In this document: piece after piece, positions 14,991 through 20,219 of the stretch
Position numbering within the stretch: the stretch's first letter is position 1
Layout: each line of letters starts with the position of its first letter
Assembly: GCA_013152625.1 (NCBI GenBank)
Contig: JAADFY010000074.1
Span: 1-20,219, forward strand
DNA length: 20,219 nt
From: Alphaproteobacteria bacterium
GTDB lineage: Bacteria; Pseudomonadota; Alphaproteobacteria; Rhizobiales; Devosiaceae
Direction: 5' to 3'
The notes under the pieces: generated by a model
Seen by the model: only the letters and a program-made list of their open reading frames with translations
The model's database searches: none
Told to the model about the DNA's origin: nothing
Made by a program: the position numbers and the translations under genes

Positions 14991-15995
14991 TCAGGGGCCG
15001 GCCTGAAACCGGTTGGGGTTGAACAGGTATTTCGCCGAACAAAAATCGCATTTGACCTCGATCTCGCCGTTCACGGCCATTTCGGCGCGCTGGGCCGGGC
15101 TGAAATCGCTCAACATGGCCTCGACTTTTTGGGCCGAGCACGGGCATTTGTGCACAATCGGGCGGGGCGGAAACACGCGCACGCCGGTCTCATGAAACAG
15201 GCGAAACAACAACCGTTCCGGGGAGATTTCCGGGTCGATCAGTTCCAGATCACTCACCGTTTGCACATGGGCTGAGGCCTGGCGCCAGTTTTCGGGGTTA
15301 TCCTGGGCCGGCATGTCCTCAGGATCGCCAACGGGCTTGCCCTCAGGATCATCAGCGGGCTTGCCAGCGGGTTTCTGGGCGGGGGGAAAATGCTGAACGA
15401 GAATGCCGCCGGCCCGCCACACGGGGCCGGGGCGCGCCGCCCCTTTTTCCTGCATCTGGCCGACGGCCAGGCGAACCGACGTGGGGATTTGCTCGGACCG
15501 GTCGAAGTATCCAAGGGCTGCGGCCTCAAGGGACGTGTTGTCGAGTTCGACAATGCCCTGATAATTCTTCATCCCCGGCCCCTGATCAATGGTGAGGGCA
15601 AGGGCGCCCTTGCCCAACAACCTCGCTGCATCGCCGGCACCGCTTTTAACCGCGTCTTCCACCGCTTTGGCATCAAAACGGGCATAGGCGCGAATGGCAT
15701 CGGGGGCGGAAAAATCGGCAATCATCAGCGAGACCGGGCCATCGGTCTGGGTCTGAAATACAAACCTTCCGTCAAATTTCATCGCCGAACCAATCAGGAC
15801 CGCCAGAACGCTGGCCTGCCCCAGGAGCCGGGCCACGGGTTCGGGATAGTCGTGGCTGGTCAAAAGCGTGTCGATCGCCGGCCCGAGCCGGACGATCCGC
15901 CCCCGGCAATCCAGGGGTTCAACGGCAAAGGCAACCAGGTTGTCATCGCCCGTTTCAGCCCGGTCAAGGCCGACCGCTTCAAGGAATTCGCTCAT
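14991..15995 (-). CDS. hslO: Redox-regulated chaperone Hsp33
   Basis: Cytosolic holdase activated by oxidation. The 334 residues show the N-terminal domain (LLGQASVLAVLIGSAMKFDG, KGALALTIDQG, YQGIVEL) and the C-terminal zinc centre with C284-P-C286 and C316-D-F-C319, the CXC/CXXC tetrad that senses oxidants. Between them the linker (about 205-236) is a low-complexity insert with a repeated G-K-P-x-x-D-P-E unit from a 24-bp DNA repeat. This is the region that unfolds on activation in the E. coli protein. It follows argF through a 17-bp repeat array that makes two minicistrons; its ATG overlaps the last minicistron stop (ATGA). No ordinary ribosome binding site is evident, which makes coupling plausible. 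The argD-argF-hslO order is common in Hyphomicrobiales. Confidence 0.93.
   Translation of the reverse strand: MSEFLEAVGLDRAETGDDNLVAFAVEPLDCRGRIVRLGPAIDTLLTSHDYPEPVARLLGQASVLAVLIGSAMKFDGRFVFQTQTDGPVSLMIADFSAPDAIRAYARFDAKAVEDAVKSGAGDAARLLGKGALALTIDQGPGMKNYQGIVELDNTSLEAAALGYFDRSEQIPTSVRLAVGQMQEKGAARPGPVWRAGGILVQHFPPAQKPAGKPADDPEGKPVGDPEDMPAQDNPENWRQASAHVQTVSDLELIDPEISPERLLFRLFHETGVRVFPPRPIVHKCPCSAQKVEAMLSDFSPAQRAEMAVNGEIEVKCDFCSAKYLFNPNRFQAGP
15318..15365 (-). repeat. 24-bp tandem repeat x2 in the HslO linker
   Basis: Units 15318-15341 and 15342-15365 both begin CTCAGGATC and end CGGGCTTGCC on the plus strand, differing at three positions. A partial third follows (AGCGGGTTT). In frame on the minus strand they encode GKPADDPE and GKPVGDPE. 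The length is a multiple of three, so copy number can vary without disrupting the chaperone. Confidence 0.8.
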
Positions 15996-16035
15996 GTCAG
16001 GGCTTTGTTCATGTCAAGGCTTGGCTCATGTCAGG
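15991..16035 (-). repeat. 17-bp tandem repeat x3 at the argF/hslO junction, forming linked minicistrons
   Basis: TCATGTCA recurs exactly every 17 bp, at 15992, 16009 and 16026. On the minus strand each copy reads TGACATGA. The argF stop (16033-16031) is followed one base later by ATG for MSQALT-stop (16029-16009). That stop overlaps the ATG of MNKALT-stop (16012-15992), whose stop overlaps the hslO ATG (15995). The result is a chain of two six-codon frames between the genes. The structure is visible; its function is inferred. Confidence 0.85.
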
Positions 16036-16978
16036 ACCCGACAAACCCGACGTCAAAAACCCAGCACAGGATCGCTTTTTGCACATGCAGGCGGTTTTCC
16101 GCCTCGTCGAACACCACGGACCGGGGGCCGTCAATGACCTCAGCAACCACCTCATCACCCCGGTGGGCCGGCAGACAGTGCATGAACAGGCTCCGGGGGG
16201 CGGTTTTGTCCATGAGCGCCTGATCGACCCGATAGGGCCGCAGCACCCGGCGCCGCTCATCGGCATCCGTATCGCCCATGGATACCCAGGTATCGGCGAT
16301 GACCAGATCGGCATTGTCTACCGCCTGAACCGGATCCCGGACCATGGTGACGGCACCCCCCGAGCTTTCAATATCAGCCAGAAGCGCCTGATCGGGGCCA
16401 TATTCGGGGGGGGTGCTGATGACCAGCGTTCCCCCGAACAGCTTTACCGCGTGAACCCAGGAGGCCAGCACATTATTGGCGTCTCCCACCCAGACCACGC
16501 GGGCGTTGCCAATGGGACCGCGATGTTCCTCATAGGTTAAAATATCGGCCATGACCTGACAGGGGTGGGAGCGGTGGGTCAGCCCGTTGATCACCGGAAT
16601 GGTGGCAGCACCGGCCAGTTCGAGCAGATCATCGTGGGAAATAATGCGGATCATGATGGCATCCACATAACGGGACATGACCCGGGCGGTATCGGCCAGG
16701 GTTTCCTCCCGGGCGAGCTGCATTTCGGCGCCGGTGAGCATCAAGGTCTGCCCGCCCAACTGGCGCATACCCACATCAAATGACACCCGGGTGCGGGTGC
16801 TCTGGCGTTCAAAAATCATCGCCAGCACCTTGTCGGCCAGCAACGGGGGCCGCTCGCCCCGGGCCAGCGCCGCCTTCAGCGCTACCGCCTGATCGAGAAT
16901 TGCGCGCAGGGTGGCGGCATCAAAATCGGCAAGATCGAGAAAATGGCGCGGGCCGGATGGTGGGGGCGTGGACGTCAT
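16031..16978 (-). CDS. argF: Ornithine carbamoyltransferase, anabolic
   Basis: Forms citrulline from ornithine and carbamoyl phosphate in arginine synthesis. The 315 residues carry the carbamoyl phosphate site STRTR (60-64), HPCQ (138-141), the ornithine-side SMGD region (233-236) and the catalytic HCLP loop (267-270), all intact. Length matches bacterial anabolic enzymes. The ATG overlaps the argD stop (ATGA), so the pair is co-translated. The N-terminus MTSTPPPSGPRHFLDLADFD is normal for alphaproteobacteria. hslO follows through the minicistron array. Confidence 0.97.
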   Translation of the reverse strand: MTSTPPPSGPRHFLDLADFDAATLRAILDQAVALKAALARGERPPLLADKVLAMIFERQSTRTRVSFDVGMRQLGGQTLMLTGAEMQLAREETLADTARVMSRYVDAIMIRIISHDDLLELAGAATIPVINGLTHRSHPCQVMADILTYEEHRGPIGNARVVWVGDANNVLASWVHAVKLFGGTLVISTPPEYGPDQALLADIESSGGAVTMVRDPVQAVDNADLVIADTWVSMGDTDADERRRVLRPYRVDQALMDKTAPRSLFMHCLPAHRGDEVVAEVIDGPRSVVFDEAENRLHVQKAILCWVFDVGFVGS

Positions 16979-18165
16979 TTCTCGCCCTGCCCGGCCAACC
17001 CGGCCAAACCGGCCAAAGTGCGGTCCATAATGTGGATGGCCTCGTCAATATCGGGTTTCTCAACGATCAGCGGCGGCAACAGACGCAACACTCCGCCAGA
17101 AGCTGCAACCGTGAGTAACTTGTTGTCGCGCAGCCGGGCAACAAAATCGCGCACATCGGGCGCAACTTTCAGACCGGCAAACAGGCCCTTGCCGCGGACC
17201 TCAAGCACCAAAGAGGGATACTTCTGAGACAATTGCTGTAAGTGCCAGGCCAGATACTGGCCCATTTCCTGAACATGTTCAAAAAACCCCGGCGCCAGCA
17301 TGGTATCCAGCACCGCATTGCCCACCGCGCAGGCGAGCGGATTGCCGCCGTAGGTGGAACCGTGGGTGCCCGGGACCATATATTTACCCACCCGTTCGGT
17401 GGCCAGACAGGCGCCCAGGGGAAATCCGCCGCCTATACCCTTGGCCACGGCCATGAGATCGGGGGATATTCCGGCCCACTCATGGGCGAAAAACCGCCCG
17501 GTGCGCCCGTATCCCGATTGTACCTCGTCACATATCAGTAACAGATCGTGGCGGTCACAAAGTGTGCGCAATCCGGCCAGAAACGGCTCGGCAATGGCCT
17601 TGACGCCCCCCTCGCCCTGGACCGGTTCTATAAGAATGGCCGCCGTCTGCGGGCCGATGCACGCCTCGACCCCGGCCAGATCACCGGTTCCGGTTTGGAC
17701 AAAGCCGGGGGTCAGCGGCCCGAACCCTTCCACATGGGCGGGGTTGGCTGCTGCCGAAATAGTGGTCAGGGTCCGTCCGTGAAAGGCGTTGGAGAAAGCG
17801 ATGATCTCGTATTTTTGCGGCTGGCCGGTGCCGAAAAAGTAGCGCCGTGCTGTTTTGATGGCGCACTCCACGGCTTCGACCCCCGAATTTGTGAAAAACA
17901 CCTGATCGGCAAACGTGTGTTCAACCAGCCGGGCGGCCAGACGTTCCTGCTGGGGGATTTGATACAGGTTGGACACATGCCAGAGTTTTTCACTCTGGGT
18001 GTGCAGGGCCTTGACCAGTGCGGGGTGGGCATGGCCCAGGGAGTTCACGCCGATACCGGCGGCAAAATCAAGGTACCCGGTGCCGTCAGCGGTATAAAGG
18101 CGCACGCCCTCGCCGCGCTCGAATGCAAGTTCGGACCGGGCATAGGTGCCAAACAACGATGACAT
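16975..18165 (-). CDS. argD: Acetylornithine aminotransferase
   Basis: A PLP-dependent class III aminotransferase for the transamination step to N-acetylornithine; it may also serve succinyldiaminopimelate in lysine synthesis, as in other bacteria. The 396 residues show GIGVNSLGHAHP, NSGVEAVECAIKTARRY (PLP phosphate and ring contacts), FHGRTLTT, ICDEVQSGYGRTG (D213) and Schiff-base lysine K242 in AVAKGIGGGFPLGA. AAGGAG at 18179-18174, eight bases before the ATG, is a strong ribosome binding site. The C-terminal tail contains three LAG units from a 9-bp repeat just before the ATGA overlap with argF. It is first gene of an argD-argF-hslO run. Confidence 0.96.
   Translation of the reverse strand: MSSLFGTYARSELAFERGEGVRLYTADGTGYLDFAAGIGVNSLGHAHPALVKALHTQSEKLWHVSNLYQIPQQERLAARLVEHTFADQVFFTNSGVEAVECAIKTARRYFFGTGQPQKYEIIAFSNAFHGRTLTTISAAANPAHVEGFGPLTPGFVQTGTGDLAGVEACIGPQTAAILIEPVQGEGGVKAIAEPFLAGLRTLCDRHDLLLICDEVQSGYGRTGRFFAHEWAGISPDLMAVAKGIGGGFPLGACLATERVGKYMVPGTHGSTYGGNPLACAVGNAVLDTMLAPGFFEHVQEMGQYLAWHLQQLSQKYPSLVLEVRGKGLFAGLKVAPDVRDFVARLRDNKLLTVAASGGVLRLLPPLIVEKPDIDEAIHIMDRTLAGLAGLAGQGEK
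16991..17017 (-). repeat. 9-bp tandem repeat x3 at the argD 3' end
   Basis: Three units CCGGCCAAM at 16991, 17000 and 17009 (plus strand). Read on the minus strand they are TTG GCC GGN, giving LAG-LAG-LAG followed by QGEK-stop. The array ends 12 bp before the argD/argF ATGA overlap. Confidence 0.8.
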
Positions 18166-18408
18166 AATTCAGGCTCCTTGAATTGCAGAAGGACCGGGGC
18201 AGACGGGCGCCCGCCGGACGCCAGCCGGGCTTGGAAAACCAAAAAAACGCGCCACCCTCGGGCAGCACGTTTGCGGTTGCCACTTTGAGCGTCAACGATG
18301 CAATTGTCAATTCAAGGTGTAAATATGGCACACCTGCGGCCCCTTGTTCGGACCAGACCGGCCACCAGGGCAAATTTGCGGGGATATCAGGGTAGCCGCC
18401 TTGCCACC

Positions 18409-18542
18409 GATTCCGCCGGTCATGTACAGTCCGGCCCATGGGAGCACGACATCTCGTGCGGCGGACCCCAATGAGACACGAGTGGTAGTGGGTTGGGCGG
18501 AAATATGAAAACCGGCCAGGCGGCGGACTCTGACCGGGATTC
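18409..18542 (+). promoter_or_regulatory. gcrA upstream region with three GANTC (CcrM) sites
   Basis: The 402-bp gap between divergent argD and gcrA carries GATTC at 18409-18413, GACTC at 18526-18530 and GATTC at 18538-18542. The last two are 12 bp apart and end 26 bp before the gcrA ATG. GANTC is the target of the alphaproteobacterial cell-cycle methylase CcrM, and GcrA acts at promoters with methylated GANTC, so feedback control is plausible. A 6-bp hairpin (GCACGA 18444-18449, TCGTGC 18454-18459) is also here. I see no clear -35/-10 pair or other gene in the gap. Confidence 0.5.
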
Positions 18543-18567
18543 GAGAAAATTCTTTTGGAGGGGCCAA

Positions 18568-19092
18568 ATGGCGTGGACTGATGATCGCGTGGAATTGCTC
18601 AAGAAGCTGTGGATGGAAGGTCTGAGTGCCAGCCAGATTGCGGCCATCCTTGGCGAGGGCGTAACCCGCAATGCTGTGATCGGAAAAGTTCACCGGCTCA
18701 AACTGTCCGGTCGCGTAAAACCGGCCTCAACAGCGCCAAGAGCCCGCAAGCCGCGCCCGAGCATTCCCAAACGATCGGCGTCAGGCGCGATGTCCGGGGC
18801 GGTTCGCCGCCACCTGACAAACGCGCCAATGATCGGGGCCACCGCCCTTAAAATCCAGCCGGAGGGATCGGCAGAAATCGCCGCCGCCCCCGAACAGGTC
18901 GCCGAGATCTATATCGAACCGGAAAACAGGCTCGATTTGCTGTCTTTGAATGAACAGACCTGCAAATGGCCAATCGGCGACCCGATGACCGACGACTTTT
19001 ACTTTTGCGGCCAGGAGCCCAACGACAACAAACCCTATTGCGAGTTCCATTCCCGCCGGGCCTATCACACCATGGATCGCAAACGCCGTTAG
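18568..19092 (+). CDS. gcrA: GcrA cell-cycle regulator
   Basis: An alphaproteobacterial transcription factor that works with sigma-70 RNA polymerase and reads CcrM-methylated promoters. The 174 residues begin MAWTDDRVELLKKLWMEGLS, then ASQIAAILGEGVTRNAVIGK and VHRLKLSGR, the conserved N-terminal helix-turn-helix. A basic low-complexity linker (50-85) follows. The C-terminal domain has TCKWPIGDP, FYFCGQEP and YCEFHSRRAYH, with C132, C147, C158 and H161 as a cysteine/histidine cluster. ATG 18568 is fixed by GGAGGGG at 18557-18563; the frame is open 25 codons upstream but non-homologous. The gene is divergent from argD and faces phoB across a repeat-rich spacer. Two GANTC sites lie just before it. 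Confidence 0.95.
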   Translation: MAWTDDRVELLKKLWMEGLSASQIAAILGEGVTRNAVIGKVHRLKLSGRVKPASTAPRARKPRPSIPKRSASGAMSGAVRRHLTNAPMIGATALKIQPEGSAEIAAAPEQVAEIYIEPENRLDLLSLNEQTCKWPIGDPMTDDFYFCGQEPNDNKPYCEFHSRRAYHTMDRKRR

Positions 19093-19101
19093 GTCATAGT
19101 A

Positions 19102-19426
19102 GCGGCTCTTTTTGTCTCACGCTCTTTCTTCGCTCACGGCTATTCCGCCTTCGGCGGGGCGGATTCTATGATGGCGGCTCTTTTTGTCCTCGCGCCGGAC
19201 GGGCTGGTCACATAGAGGCTTGCACTTTCGCCGTGCCTGGCATGTATAAATGGTCAACCAAAGCGTTCTTTTGCCTTTGGAGGTTCGCACCACCCTCTTG
19301 TTTTCCCTCACGGCTATTCGGGGCGTTGCCCCGGCCTCCGCGAGGGCGGCCTGAAGGGCCGCTCCGTCCCCGTTGAGAGCCGGGCATGTATAATTTGTGA
19401 GCGTTTGAATGCTTTTGCCTTTGGAG
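19102..19426. repeat. Repeat-rich spacer between gcrA and phoB
   Basis: The 378-bp gap has no convincing gene but several direct repeats. GCGGCTCTTTTTGTC occurs at 19102 and 19174 (72 bp apart). CTCACGGCTATTC occurs at 19133 and 19307. A 44-bp module beginning GGCATGTATAA and ending CTTTTGCCTTTGGAG occurs at 19239-19282 and 19383-19426, 144 bp apart, with conserved ends and a diverged middle. A small hairpin CCGCC-TTC-GGCGG lies at 19145-19157 and a GATTC (GANTC) site at 19162. It looks like an internally duplicated intergenic element, possibly multicopy in the genome. Confidence 0.65.
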
Positions 19427-19470
19427 ACCCCCATCTTCCCCCTTGCCCCCCTCCCCCTGGCGGCGCGGGG

Positions 19471-20211
19471 TCAGGGGTTGCGGGTTTGTTTTCGCCTGGG
19501 GCTTTTGGATATATTTGCGCTGACCGGGTCGGGATCAAAGCCATAACCGGCACCGCGGACGGTGCGGATCGGATCTGTGGCCCGGCCCCTGTTAAGCGCT
19601 TCGCGCAAACGGCCCACATGCACGTCCACCGTGCGTTCCTCCACATCACTGGCATGCCCCCATACCTGATCGAGCAAGTGGGCGCGGCTGTGTACGCGAC
19701 CGGGGCTGGACATGAAAAACTCCAGCAACCGATATTCCGTGGGGCCAAGCCGTATTTGCCGCCCGCCCCGGGTCACCCGAACGGCGTTCCGGTCCAGTTC
19801 AATGTCGCCGGCGCGCAATCGGGCAGAGACCAGTTTCGGACTGGCGCGGCGCAAAAGGGCCCGGACACGGGCCAATAGCTCGCGCAGCGAAAATGGCTTG
19901 ACCACATAATCGTCGGCGCCGGTGGTCAAACCGCGCACCCGGTCATGCTCCTCGCCACGGGCGGTCATCATGACGATGGGAACCTGGGCGGTCTCGGCCC
20001 GCGCCCGCCAGCGCCGGCACAGTTCGATGCCGGAAAGCTCAGGCAGCATCCAGTCGAGCAATATGAGATCGGGCACCTCTTCGCGAATGCACAAATCGGC
20101 TTCCTCACCGGTGGCCGCACACCGAACCACATATCCCGCATTCTCAAGGTTGTAGCGCAGCATGGTGACCAGATCGGCTTCATCCTCAACAATGAGGATG
20201 CGCGGTTTCAC
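19471..20211 (-). CDS. phoB: Phosphate regulon response regulator PhoB
   Basis: An OmpR/PhoB-type two-component regulator of phosphate starvation genes. The receiver domain has D10, E11, phosphoacceptor D53 (LLLDWMLPELSG), T83 (MMTARG) and K105 (DDYVVKPFSLREL). The winged-helix DNA-binding domain (about 130-230) shows IRLGPTEYRLLEFFMSSPGRVHSRAHLLDQVWG and the recognition helix region ERTVDVHVGRLREAL, ending TVRGAGYGFD. A basic tail of about 20 residues (SKSPRRKQTRNP) extends past the usual end. The start is set at GTG 20211, but only eight more bases are visible, the frame stays open, and no ribosome binding site can be seen, so the true start may lie beyond the window. Neighbouring phoU or pst genes, if any, are outside. 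Confidence 0.93.
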   Translation of the reverse strand: MKPRILIVEDEADLVTMLRYNLENAGYVVRCAATGEEADLCIREEVPDLILLDWMLPELSGIELCRRWRARAETAQVPIVMMTARGEEHDRVRGLTTGADDYVVKPFSLRELLARVRALLRRASPKLVSARLRAGDIELDRNAVRVTRGGRQIRLGPTEYRLLEFFMSSPGRVHSRAHLLDQVWGHASDVEERTVDVHVGRLREALNRGRATDPIRTVRGAGYGFDPDPVSANISKSPRRKQTRNP

Positions 20212-20219
20212 TGGGATGC

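Noticed and set aside
18280..18320. A sigma-70 promoter for argD around TTGACA on the minus strand
   Set aside because: TTGACA is present, but no acceptable -10 hexamer lies at 16-18 bp.
19117..19434. A 105-codon minus-strand frame with repeated SKGK...YTC segments
   Set aside because: It tracks duplicated intergenic DNA and runs across a small hairpin, with no ribosome binding site or known domain; listed as repeat instead.

Overview
The window looks like chromosomal DNA of an alphaproteobacterium, most likely Hyphomicrobiales (Rhizobiales), perhaps close to Devosia or Pelagibacterium. The genus guess is inference. The signs are a GcrA cell-cycle regulator with GANTC sites just upstream, a long alphaproteobacterial-type dCTP deaminase, PhoB, the argD-argF-hslO order, GC-rich coding sequence, and nested palindromes like those scattered through Hyphomicrobiales genomes.

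Region 1 (1-4715) is a transport and regulation locus. A binding-protein-dependent ABC transporter is split around a divergent control region. Permease (cut by the window edge) and ATPase lie on the minus strand; the periplasmic binding protein lies on the plus strand, followed by a PP2C-like phosphatase and a DeoR-type regulator joined by an ATGA overlap. Three copies of a 17-bp element in the divergent region are good operator candidates. My reading is uptake of a phosphorylated or otherwise anionic organic solute. Region 2 (4716-7878) holds a P-loop kinase coupled by ATGA to dCTP deaminase, then a divergent metZ (O-succinylhomoserine sulfhydrylase) with one frameshift.

Region 3 (7855-14821) looks like an accessory block between hslO and metZ. 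It has a CDP-alcohol phosphatidyltransferase, a 267-bp MITE-like element with perfect 22-bp terminal inverted repeats, a TrkH potassium transporter, and an RND efflux pump (permease with one frameshift, plus adaptor). Region 4 (14991-20211) is the core block hslO, argF, argD on the minus strand, gcrA on the plus strand, a repeat-rich spacer, and phoB on the minus strand.

The most unusual theme is at gene junctions. Ahead of the ATPase, and again between argF and hslO, short tandem repeats (14 bp x4 and 17 bp x3) create chains of five- or six-codon minicistrons linked by ATGA stop/start overlaps that lead into the real start codon. Other slippage-type repeats lie at the dcd/kinase and argD/argF junctions and in the HslO linker. 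At the adaptor/RND junction a hairpin covers the permease ribosome binding site. Together these suggest translational coupling shaped by short-repeat expansion. No rRNA, tRNA or CRISPR was seen.
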